Shown piece by piece: positions 33,695 to 41,804 of a stretch of DNA of 64,000 nt. The position numbers were made by a program, and so were the translations under genes. The DNA comes from JAEYFP01 sp964579795 (GTDB taxonomy: Bacteria > Bacillota > Clostridia > Lachnospirales > Lachnospiraceae). Within the stretch, counting starts at the first letter, position 1; every line of letters begins with the position of its first letter. The DNA lies in NCBI GenBank assembly GCA_964579795.1, contig CAZOHM010000006.1:1-64000 (forward strand), written 5' to 3'. Below the pieces are notes generated by a model. It made no database searches and had not been told where the DNA came from. It saw only the letters and a program-made list of their open reading frames with translations.

Positions 33695-35203
33695 TTACCA
33701 CTTCTTTAAATATGTTTTCCGTTCCATCGGATCCAAATCACTGATTTCTTTATCCTTGTAATATGAATCACTCTTCATATGCTGCGTGGAAACCTCTTCA
33801 AAAATAGCACCTGTTGCAGATGAAAAAGCATGATATTCACCTCGAAGAACCGTCTGCATGTCTCCCGGCTTTAAATGCTTCTCTACACCATCATCAAACT
33901 GCACATCCAAATCTCCGTAGAGTACCTGGAAAGTTTCCTCTTTGATTCTGTGCGCATGTGACGGATGCTTTTGTCCCGGAAGGACGATAATGTATTTCTT
34001 ACAGTACTCTCTGTTTATGATATTGATAATGATTGCACCATATTGTCTAAAGTGTGGAATTCCATAATGATGTGATAATTCCACTTCATATTCGTTTCCA
34101 AGTGCAATTCCAGCTTCATACAGCATACCCTTTGCATCATGAATTGCACCTCTGACAATCCCTACTCCTGAAAGCTTTGGTTTTTCCTGTATCTCTTCAT
34201 TTAAGCTGTAATCTCTAGAAGCAGTCATCTTTCCATCTTTGAATTCACCACTAGTGAGCTGCTTTTCTCCACAAGGCATTGCAAAAAAAACATCCTCTTC
34301 ATGCAGCACCTCTCCAGCTTTGATATTACGCTTTGCAAAAACACCACGCATCAGAGATCTGAGAGAATCCAATTCTCCCTGGCTAATGTACTTTTTATTA
34401 TCTCTCTTGAGATTGCACATCACTTTTGCCTGTAAAACTGCCTCTACCCACTTTTCTGCCTGCTCCGGATTCATGGAATACGCATTCAGCTTAATTGTCT
34501 CTGTAGGAAGCCCCACATGCCTTTCCATAATACGTGCACCTTTTGCTACAGCCATCATTGCAGCAATGTTGTCATCAGGCGCTTCATGTCCGGAATATCC
34601 GATTGTCACGTCACGATATCGTCTGTTCATTTTATCAATAAAATTCAGCTGCAGCGCATCCAATGGTGCAGGATACTCAGCAATACAATGCAGAAATGCA
34701 AATTCACAGCCTCTATGTGAAAAGAAATTATATATCTTATCAATATCCTCAATTGTCTTTCCACCAGTAGAAATAATCAGCGGTTTCTTTGCACCTGCCG
34801 CCTTTGACAGTAACGGCCAGTCTAAAGATGAGCAGCTTGCAATCTTGATAATATCAATTCCCTGATCCAGACACCATTCTACTCCGGTCTCATCAAATGG
34901 TGTACTCATAGTAACCATTCCTTCTGAACGAACTGCATTGACGAGTTCGGAAAACTGATCATAATTAAGTCTGGTGCTCATAAATCTCGGAATATGCTTT
35001 ACATCCGTCCTGTCCTTATAATCCGGATGAATGAAGGAATCCAGTTCTCTATACTGCAGCTTTACAGCTGCCTTAATATTATTCTTTCTGGCAATCTTAC
35101 CCATTGCCTTAATAATATCGATTCCATGCTCCACTCTTCCCTGATGGCTGTTTGCCATTTCAAAAATAAATAAATCGTCATAAATATGCTTTTGTTCTGC
35201 CAT
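33695..35203 (-). CDS. NeuB-type synthase with SAF and C-terminal cupin
   Basis: A 502-residue protein of three parts. Residues 1-270 are the NeuB/SpsE barrel (FEMANSHQGR, AVKLQYRE, CIAEYPAP, YSGHEAPDDN). A SAF-like segment follows near 290-350 (MRGVFAKRNIKAGEVL). The C-terminal ~120 residues are a cupin fold with the metal-type motif HPSHAHRIKEETFQV. Cupins in such fusions may isomerise or epimerise the sugar substrate. It differs strongly from the SAF-less synthase at 23136-23960, so two different 2-keto acids may be made. The start follows GGGGTGAC. Confidence 0.88.
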   Translation of the reverse strand: MAEQKHIYDDLFIFEMANSHQGRVEHGIDIIKAMGKIARKNNIKAAVKLQYRELDSFIHPDYKDRTDVKHIPRFMSTRLNYDQFSELVNAVRSEGMVTMSTPFDETGVEWCLDQGIDIIKIASCSSLDWPLLSKAAGAKKPLIISTGGKTIEDIDKIYNFFSHRGCEFAFLHCIAEYPAPLDALQLNFIDKMNRRYRDVTIGYSGHEAPDDNIAAMMAVAKGARIMERHVGLPTETIKLNAYSMNPEQAEKWVEAVLQAKVMCNLKRDNKKYISQGELDSLRSLMRGVFAKRNIKAGEVLHEEDVFFAMPCGEKQLTSGEFKDGKMTASRDYSLNEEIQEKPKLSGVGIVRGAIHDAKGMLYEAGIALGNEYEVELSHHYGIPHFRQYGAIIINIINREYCKKYIIVLPGQKHPSHAHRIKEETFQVLYGDLDVQFDDGVEKHLKPGDMQTVLRGEYHAFSSATGAIFEEVSTQHMKSDSYYKDKEISDLDPMERKTYLKKW

Positions 35204-35266
35204 GCTGTCACCCCGTCCTTCATTATTTGATTATTCAATTTCCAGTTACATATATATCGTCATAAT

Positions 35267-38200
35267 TCAGTCATTTAATAATGCCAGAATATCCTCGGCG
35301 GATTTGCCCCAAGTATACCCTTTCATTGCTTTCACAAATGCCTTCACAGTCATACTCTCTGCTTCTTCCGTATGTGAAAGAATATACTGTATTTTTTCTG
35401 CAAGCTTGTCAGGTTCTTTTACAGAATAAAACAGTATTTCATCCTGTGAAAAAATTTCATGTAGATATTCATTTTCATCTGTTGCACATACAGCTCCTGA
35501 CAGCATCGCTGTAAAAATTCTCTCATGTGCTCCGGCTCTAAATACAGGTACTGTATTTAATACGACCTTGGAATTTTTCATCAACTCAACAACATCCTCT
35601 ATCATATATTCCCTGTCGTCAAGCACTGTTAAGAGATCTCTGTGTGGTGTCTGGAACTTTTCCCATCCGCGTCCACAGACTGTCACCTTCTGACCACGCT
35701 CAAGGAGAGCAGCAATCATATCCTGTCTGAACTTCTCATAACTTGCCCGATAGACGTGATACATAATTTCAAGCCAGACAACTGAGTTTTCATCACTGTC
35801 CAAGTCAGAATGTTTTACACAGTATCTAACTGACTCCTCATACGTATCTTCCGGATAATCAAGCATTCTCTTCATGAGATTGTCCTGAATTGCCTTATAG
35901 GAAGGCGTTTGATTGATTTTCTCAACCGAGTTCAAGGTTTCCATATAATCGACATACCGACCTGCAAACAATACCTCTATTTTACGATATTGCCATGGAA
36001 TATTCATCACATTCGTCAAGAATCCCCGATGCGGCATGAAATGCACGTGCTTAATATTCGGATAATATTGCTCTACCATTAATACATGCTTTTGATCAAC
36101 ACACATCACATGGACTCGCTCACTCTTTGGTAATTCCAGTCTTTGACCATGGCATATCGGATGATCAAAAATCCACCCATAAACAGGACACTTAATACAG
36201 TCCATCAGGCTTTTTCCATTATATTTGAGTTCAAATAATAATGCCTGCATGGAAATAACCGCTCTGTTATCCTCCGAAGAAAGCTCACCTACAATCTTCT
36301 GTAATTCTTCATTTGATGTAATATTCTCTCCAAGATCTATCATCAAACAGTTGATATCAAGATTTTTAAATCCGACACACAGCTGATCTGCCGCAAGACG
36401 CAGAACATTTCCGGCTGACTGACCTTTTAGTATAACAATCCGGCTTCCTGCATTTGTCGAATAGGTATGTTCACCTATGAATTGTGTACTTTTTTCTACC
36501 ACAGGCATTAATTTATCTATTGCCTGAATAATCAGTTTTAAATAATCAATTCCACTGTTGCATACTGCAATCAGCTCACTTCTCTCATCCTGCTCAGTTT
36601 GATAGACTGTTTTCAGCATTTCTGTCGTTTCGTTCTGTATTTCATTCTTAACAAACTCCATACATGGCGCCGTTTCCAGTTTTTGTGTAACCTCTCCGGA
36701 AAGGGTCGACAGCTTCTTTACCTCCTGGCTGTGATACTTATTATTGTATACAAGCTTTAATAAACGCTCGTAGCATCTACAGCCTTCCTTCGCTGTCTGC
36801 TGACAGCTTTGTAATTCTCTTGGAAGTCGATTGATATACTCAATAAAGGCCTCTTTCATATCCTTATCAAAGAAATCACGTGTTTTCTTTAATGCTTCGT
36901 CAACATCAGCCTCTTTTGTACACTCCTCCTGTATCGTCTTTTCCAATGTTTGAACAATACTTCCCTGTATTTTTGCACCACCCTCTGTCGCGTCAATAAC
37001 TTTTATTTCAGGCAGCCTCTTAATCTGCTCTTCAAACCAAATACGATAAAGTTGAAACTCTCCTGACGATAAAATCGGTTTTCCATCAATGCCTTCTGTC
37101 CATATACTATTATTGAGACTGGTAGCATCTACCCCCCACTCCCCTCTGACTGATGTAGCGGAATGTGTTTTGTTACCTGTATAAGCAAGATCCTGTCCTA
37201 CGAGGATAATTGTCTTTGCTCCAAGCATTCTGGCAACAGAAAACGCATCATTAGCAACGGAGCCACCTGTAGAAGTAACCGGTAAAATCATATCATTTGC
37301 TGACATAAAGTGCTGTATATAGTGATTCATATCATTTAAAAAGAATAAATCACCTGTATGCTCTGCAAGAACTGAGCTTATTGACGAAATCATACAGACT
37401 AACGGAATCGTTTTGGAAATCTCATCAGTGAAATGCTGTCTGCTTTTATTTCCGTCTACGCTCACACACAGGTCCGGAATAATCCCTTCTTTAAGCATTG
37501 GCTTTAACGCACTTTCAACAGCAATTAATAGAGATTTTCCCTTTGCCTTATGAAGCTGTTTTATATTTTTGTCAAGAGACGGACCAGCAGAAACGATAAT
37601 TGCCGGGATTTCCTTTGGAAGATTTCTGTACAGGCTGTCCAATGCTTTACCTTTAATAAAATACGGAATGTTTCGAAGCGTATTCGTGTTATATATTCTG
37701 CCTAATCTTCCATAGACTCCCTGTGAAGAATTAATTCCGTTGCACGTATTCTGTAACGCTTTCATGTATTCTATATATTCTTCAGCATAAATAGAATTAT
37801 AGTTCAAATAGGAATGATATTGAAATGTACCCATATCTGTAAATGTAAGCAGCTCGTAGTAATATTCCTGTATTTCTTTTGTCATGGCACATTTATGCAA
37901 AACGGTCACTCGAGTGCTTTCAAAAATATCACTCATATCAAATTCTTCCATTGCTTTTTTCAAAATATCAACAGATGGTTCATAAATGATTGCTGTATGA
38001 TCCTCAGATAAATTCTGCAAAAATGCTCGAATAAACATTCCGTTTCCGATACCAAACATCAAAAGCTTACTGTTAAGAGTCCATGGATTCGGGAATTTGG
38101 AAAGCCAGAGTTCTATCAGCTGTTCACTGTCATATAGACTGTCTAACTGCTTTACTTCTCCATTTTGCACAACATATAGTACTTTTTTATCGCAGACATC

Positions 38201-38314
38201 CTGTACACCTACCTCTAAATCTGTATCTGTATCAGCTTTTTCGATGCACGCAGCAATTTCGGGCCATCTGCTTTGTAATGCTTTAAAGTTTTTATTCCAT
38301 ACTTCCTGACTCAT
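35267..38314 (-). CDS. Maf (DUF115) protein fused to a glycosyltransferase
   Basis: A 1015-residue fusion. Residues 1-500 are a Maf-type domain with SAGPSLDKN at 242-250 and VGQDLAYTGNKTHSATS further on. A helical linker follows to about residue 610. The rest is a GT-B domain of the DUF3880/Glyco_trans_1 kind, with WIFDHP, FMPHRGF, VCGRGWEKF and GAHERIFTAMLSGAV. It overlaps the GT2 gene upstream by ATGA. I infer that one protein attaches the first sugar to flagellin and that its tail extends the chain. It is the second gene of the island after flagellin, which agrees with a role on flagellin. Confidence 0.88.
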   Translation of the reverse strand: MSQEVWNKNFKALQSRWPEIAACIEKADTDTDLEVGVQDVCDKKVLYVVQNGEVKQLDSLYDSEQLIELWLSKFPNPWTLNSKLLMFGIGNGMFIRAFLQNLSEDHTAIIYEPSVDILKKAMEEFDMSDIFESTRVTVLHKCAMTKEIQEYYYELLTFTDMGTFQYHSYLNYNSIYAEEYIEYMKALQNTCNGINSSQGVYGRLGRIYNTNTLRNIPYFIKGKALDSLYRNLPKEIPAIIVSAGPSLDKNIKQLHKAKGKSLLIAVESALKPMLKEGIIPDLCVSVDGNKSRQHFTDEISKTIPLVCMISSISSVLAEHTGDLFFLNDMNHYIQHFMSANDMILPVTSTGGSVANDAFSVARMLGAKTIILVGQDLAYTGNKTHSATSVRGEWGVDATSLNNSIWTEGIDGKPILSSGEFQLYRIWFEEQIKRLPEIKVIDATEGGAKIQGSIVQTLEKTIQEECTKEADVDEALKKTRDFFDKDMKEAFIEYINRLPRELQSCQQTAKEGCRCYERLLKLVYNNKYHSQEVKKLSTLSGEVTQKLETAPCMEFVKNEIQNETTEMLKTVYQTEQDERSELIAVCNSGIDYLKLIIQAIDKLMPVVEKSTQFIGEHTYSTNAGSRIVILKGQSAGNVLRLAADQLCVGFKNLDINCLMIDLGENITSNEELQKIVGELSSEDNRAVISMQALLFELKYNGKSLMDCIKCPVYGWIFDHPICHGQRLELPKSERVHVMCVDQKHVLMVEQYYPNIKHVHFMPHRGFLTNVMNIPWQYRKIEVLFAGRYVDYMETLNSVEKINQTPSYKAIQDNLMKRMLDYPEDTYEESVRYCVKHSDLDSDENSVVWLEIMYHVYRASYEKFRQDMIAALLERGQKVTVCGRGWEKFQTPHRDLLTVLDDREYMIEDVVELMKNSKVVLNTVPVFRAGAHERIFTAMLSGAVCATDENEYLHEIFSQDEILFYSVKEPDKLAEKIQYILSHTEEAESMTVKAFVKAMKGYTWGKSAEDILALLND

Positions 38315-39693
38315 AGTTTGATTCCCCGCTCTTCAATCAGTGTCTTATAATTTTTCAGATTTTCACGTGTTTCAAAATAAAGCACATCTGCAATCTTAAA
38401 CCGGTCAGTCTCACCGAGCACATTCACAATTTTATTAAGCTGGCTGGACCAATACATTGCGTCACCAAGAAAATCATGAAGCTCAGGCTTTGAATAGGAT
38501 GCAATCACTGTCGGAAATACTAACGATACAAGGTCAGACAACTCTTTCATCGTATCATTGTAGCGAACCATCTGGTTTGTCAGCAAATACCCGGTCATTG
38601 ACTCCAAAAGTCCTGTCAGTGCAAGGATATTTTCCATCACACTCCGCTTCTTAGCCGGATCTCCTATTAGAATTCCCTCTACTCGCTCTCCATCAGCTGC
38701 TGATATTGCAGAAAAGTCCGCAAACAACAGCCTGCAGAAATCCTGTGCCGCACAGGACTCTCCATCCAAATATGCTCTAACAATTTTATTTTTATAATAG
38801 TGCGGGCATAGTGATGTCACACTTCTGACTACGCTCTCAAGCACATCAAAGGATATGCAGCTATACAGCTTGATAAAATTCTTCATAAATGCAATATACT
38901 CTATAATAAATGTTTCCTCATAATAGTTCTCATTTTTCTGAAATATCCCGCGACTCTTATATGCCTCCATCAGTGCAGTATTGGCTTCAAAATATCCCAA
39001 TCTATCCTCCCATTTTTCAGCACTTAAGGACGCCGCTTCACTATGTACAATGTGATGATATAAATACTCCTCGCAAAAGCCTACTTTGCACACATATTGT
39101 TTCACCAGTCCGCTAAAATAAATATCATCATAATTCATATGCTCGAGAAATGTGATTTTATTTTCTGTCAAAACTGTACGTTTATAAAGCTTATTCCAGA
39201 TTGCACGGTTCACATCTCTTTTCAAAAAAGCAATACGTTTTTCATCATTTGTAATCTCAATTGTTTCATCCGGTTTCCCGGTTCTGCCCATTTCAACAGA
39301 AGAAAGTTCCTTTAGTTCATGTCGCTTTGCGTAGCAGACAACCATGTCGCACTGCTCTGACTCTGCTTTATCATATAGCTTTTTAAGCATAGTATCCTCA
39401 AGAATGTCATCATCATCCGCAAACGCAACATATTTCCCAGTGGCACTCATTAAACCAATATTCCTTGCACCGCCCTGATGACGATTTTCTTTACTGTCAA
39501 TGACCTTTACACTATCGGGATACTTTTTTGAAAATGAGTCCAAGTATGCAAGTGTATCATCGGTCGACGCATCATTAACAAAAATAAGCTCCAGACAATC
39601 TATTCCTATTGTCTGGTTCTCAAGTGATTTCATACATTGTTCAATAAATTTAACTGCATTGTAGCATGGAATGATTACGCTGATTGTTTTCAA
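38311..39693 (-). CDS. family 2 glycosyltransferase
   Basis: A 460-residue GT2 enzyme: SVIIPCYN at the start, VNDAST, and FADDDD as the metal motif near residue 95. The C-terminal ~250 residues are helical and not recognised. The start is taken as TTG at 39693, because GGGAGG (39707-39702) lies 8 bases upstream and the protein then begins at the usual place for GT2. It is the first gene of the island after the flagellin terminator, with a promoter at 39727-39755. Confidence 0.87.
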   Translation of the reverse strand: MKTISVIIPCYNAVKFIEQCMKSLENQTIGIDCLELIFVNDASTDDTLAYLDSFSKKYPDSVKVIDSKENRHQGGARNIGLMSATGKYVAFADDDDILEDTMLKKLYDKAESEQCDMVVCYAKRHELKELSSVEMGRTGKPDETIEITNDEKRIAFLKRDVNRAIWNKLYKRTVLTENKITFLEHMNYDDIYFSGLVKQYVCKVGFCEEYLYHHIVHSEAASLSAEKWEDRLGYFEANTALMEAYKSRGIFQKNENYYEETFIIEYIAFMKNFIKLYSCISFDVLESVVRSVTSLCPHYYKNKIVRAYLDGESCAAQDFCRLLFADFSAISAADGERVEGILIGDPAKKRSVMENILALTGLLESMTGYLLTNQMVRYNDTMKELSDLVSLVFPTVIASYSKPELHDFLGDAMYWSSQLNKIVNVLGETDRFKIADVLYFETRENLKNYKTLIEERGIKL

Positions 39694-39726
39694 ACTTACT
39701 ACCTCCCAAAACAAAACTGTGCATTA

Positions 39727-39755
39727 AGCATATCACAAAAACTGCTAATTTTCTA
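39727..39755 (-). promoter_or_regulatory. probable promoter of the glycan island
   Basis: On the minus strand TAGAAA (39755-39750), 17 bases, then TATGCT (39732-39727), with a TG extended -10 motif. It lies directly after the flagellin terminator and about 30 bases before the TTG start of the first island gene. The match is moderate. It looks like a vegetative and not a sigma-28 promoter. Confidence 0.45.
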
Positions 39756-39768
39756 CATAAAAAGAAAA

Positions 39769-39789
39769 TGACTGGCAAAATGCCAGTCA
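39769..39789 (-). terminator. flagellin terminator
   Basis: A 9-bp perfect stem, TGACTGGCA on each arm, with a three-base loop. On the minus strand it is followed by TTTTCTTTTT. It lies 21 bases past the flagellin stop codon and separates flagellin from the glycan island. Confidence 0.92.
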
Positions 39790-39810
39790 CTCTCTTTATA
39801 GTAGTTTTAA

Positions 39811-40650
39811 TTAGCCAAGTAATGTCAGAACGCCCTGGTTAGCCTGATTAGCCTGAGCTAACATAGACTGTCCAGCCTGCTGAAGGATATTGTTCTTTGA
39901 GTACTCAACCATTGAAGCAGCCATATCTGTATCACGGATAGATGACTCTGCACTAGTTGTATTCTCAACAACGTTATCCAAGTTGGCAATTGTGTGCTCT
40001 AATCTGTTCTGAACTGCACCGAGTGAAGAACGGATGTGTGAAATCTGAGCAATAGCAGTTGTGATAGAATGGATAGCCTTACGTGCTCCAGAAAGTGTGC
40101 TCATATCAATTGCGTTCAACTTGATTGTTGCACCAAGTTTATTAACTGAAATGTTCTCAATCTTAATCTGAATTCTCTGGCAGGAAACATTAGCTGCTCC
40201 AACCTGAATGCACATATTCTTTGCTGTTGCAAATGTACCATCTAACAGGCTCAATGTATTGAACTCTGTAGACTGCTTAACTCTCTGGATTTCTGATACA
40301 AGAGCCTCAACCTCAAGCTGGATAGCTTCGCGGTCAGCTGTTGTATTTGTTCCGTTAGCTGCCTTAACTGCTAACTCATTCATTCTCTGTAACATTGAGT
40401 GAACTTCTGTCAGTGCACCTTCAGCTGTCTGTACACAGGAAACACCGTCCTGAGCATTGCTGGAAGCCTGTGTAAGTCCTCTAATCTGACTTCTCATCTT
40501 CTCACTGATTGTTAAGCCTGCTGCATCATCAGCTGCTCTGTTAATCTTGTAACCAGATGATAATTTTTCTGTAGCCTTTGCCTGTGCAGATGTTGTAACT
40601 CCGAGCTGTCTGTTAGCGTTCATCGCTGTCATATTGTGTTGTACTACCAT
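39811..40650 (-). CDS. fliC: flagellin
   Basis: A 279-residue flagellin, the filament subunit exported by the flagellar type III apparatus. It has only the conserved D0/D1 ends and almost no variable outer domain (about 270-280 residues against 400-500 in enterics). The TLR5-recognised stretch LQRMNELAVKAANGT is at 87-101, and the C-terminus ends in NQANQGVLTLLG. Three cysteines (72, 147, 157) are unusual for flagellins. AAGGAGG sits 7 bases before the ATG. A sigma-28 promoter lies at 40792-40818 and a long leader with GGA motifs between. The glycan island directly downstream suggests this protein is the acceptor. Confidence 0.96.
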   Translation of the reverse strand: MVVQHNMTAMNANRQLGVTTSAQAKATEKLSSGYKINRAADDAAGLTISEKMRSQIRGLTQASSNAQDGVSCVQTAEGALTEVHSMLQRMNELAVKAANGTNTTADREAIQLEVEALVSEIQRVKQSTEFNTLSLLDGTFATAKNMCIQVGAANVSCQRIQIKIENISVNKLGATIKLNAIDMSTLSGARKAIHSITTAIAQISHIRSSLGAVQNRLEHTIANLDNVVENTTSAESSIRDTDMAASMVEYSKNNILQQAGQSMLAQANQANQGVLTLLG

Positions 40651-40785
40651 AATTCATTCCTCCTTGAAATGTTTGACGACTTCCATGCCGTCGATTTTGT
40701 TAGGTACTTGTAACTTCGCTCCGTTTCTTTCAGGCCGTACGCTCCTTTAAGTCCCATCGCATTCGTAAGTAAGTTCCTTTACTTG
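40651..40785 (-). promoter_or_regulatory. flagellin mRNA leader with repeated GGA motifs, likely CsrA target
   Basis: The ~135-base leader carries at least six GGA motifs on the transcript strand, in contexts such as AAAGGAA, GATGGGAC, AAAGGAGC, AACGGAGC and CATGGAAG, and finally the AAGGAGG ribosome site. One GGA sits in the loop of a CGAC/GTCG hairpin (40693-40677). This is the arrangement CsrA binds, as in the Bacillus hag leader. csrA and fliW lie 3.3 kb upstream in the same locus. Confidence 0.6.
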
Positions 40786-40791
40786 TATAAT

Positions 40792-40818
40792 ATATCGGTA
40801 CAAATTGTAAAAACTTTA
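40792..40818 (-). promoter_or_regulatory. sigma-28 promoter of flagellin
   Basis: On the minus strand TAAAGTTT (40818-40811), exactly 11 bases, then ACCGATAT (40799-40792). This is close to the sigma-28/sigma-D consensus TAAAGTTT-N11-GCCGATAA. Confidence 0.9.
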
Positions 40819-40840
40819 TACCTAAATATTATCTTTTTAA

Positions 40841-41332
40841 TTATTTTTTACGATCTACAAATCTGGATTCCTGTGCCGTAAGTCTGTTCATGCTCTTATA
40901 GTAGTTGCTCGCTACTTTGACGCTTGTCCTCGCCTGACGGATTTCACGTTTGGCATTGCCCATAATGCGTTCAATATTGCTGCGGTTCTTTTCTTCAGCT
41001 GTCTGTATCGAAATACCCTTGTCCGTAATTTTCTTTATCAAATCCTGCATCAAGCGAACTTCATCTGCATATTGCTCTTTATGCTCCTGCAGTGCATCCT
41101 TTACCCGTTCATACAATGTCTCAAATCCGCTGTCAAGCTCATTCAGTCTATCAAGTGCTGACTGCTTTTCTGCAATCAAAACATTAAAGGAATCCCATTT
41201 TATATCACCATATTCCTTTTCACAGATACACTCCGACTGTGCCTCCGTCTTTACAAGCAATGAATCCAATAGTGCTTCCTTCTTATGCAGGCTCTCTATC
41301 ATGATTGCAATATATTTCTGCTCGTCTGCCAT
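40841..41332 (-). CDS. FliT-like flagellar chaperone, tentative
   Basis: A 163-residue, helical, charged protein directly after fliS. FliT and FlgN proteins are helical export chaperones of this size that hold FliD or FlgK/FlgL. The place in the operon suits a FliT role, but the sequence is too divergent for certainty. The frame is open to 41428, overlapping fliS. The ATG at 41332 is chosen because GTGGAG lies 5 bases before it and the protein then begins MADEQKYIAIMIESL. It ends just before the flagellin promoter. Confidence 0.75.
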   Translation of the reverse strand: MADEQKYIAIMIESLHKKEALLDSLLVKTEAQSECICEKEYGDIKWDSFNVLIAEKQSALDRLNELDSGFETLYERVKDALQEHKEQYADEVRLMQDLIKKITDKGISIQTAEEKNRSNIERIMGNAKREIRQARTSVKVASNYYKSMNRLTAQESRFVDRKK

Positions 41333-41400
41333 CGCATCTCCACTTCTGTAGACTAATCCGCCTGTATCGCAAATCCTGTCTTTACCATAATTTGCATTCA

Positions 41401-41772
41401 CTACGCACGCTTCATTACTTCCTTCCAAGTATCACGCATTGTATGCAAATGCCCCTGTACTTCAACGAGAATTTCCTTGTCTTTCTTTGCGTTTGCTTCT
41501 CTCAGGCGCTTAATAAGGTAATTATATACATTATTGAAATCATTTGCAATAGGATAGTCAAAATTTAGCGTAATTTGGAATTCTTCAATAATCTTTTGTG
41601 TTTTCATGATATTATCATGTGCTTTCTGGATATTATCCTGCTCAATACCCATAATCGCAATATTACAAAATTTAATTGCACCATCATACAGCATCAATGT
41701 CAATTCTGCGGGCGATGCCGACATAATTTTGTTATTATTATACTGCATGTATGCATTATTCATCGTAGCCAT
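41401..41772 (-). CDS. fliS: flagellin export chaperone FliS
   Basis: A 123-residue four-helix chaperone that keeps flagellin unfolded before export. The family pattern is clear: YMQYNNNKIMSASPAELTLML at the N-terminus, then DGAIKFCN and LNFDYPIANDFNNVYNYL. It lies 32 bases after fliD, with GGAGGAG before the start. Expression is expected from the sigma-28 promoter before flaG. Confidence 0.95.
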   Translation of the reverse strand: MATMNNAYMQYNNNKIMSASPAELTLMLYDGAIKFCNIAIMGIEQDNIQKAHDNIMKTQKIIEEFQITLNFDYPIANDFNNVYNYLIKRLREANAKKDKEILVEVQGHLHTMRDTWKEVMKRA

Positions 41773-41804
41773 GGTGTCTCCTCCTTGATCAACCGTATTT
41801 CATT

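Noticed and set aside
41333..41428. Longer N-terminus for the FliT-like protein
   Set aside because: It would overlap fliS and has no ribosome site, while GTGGAG supports the start at 41332.
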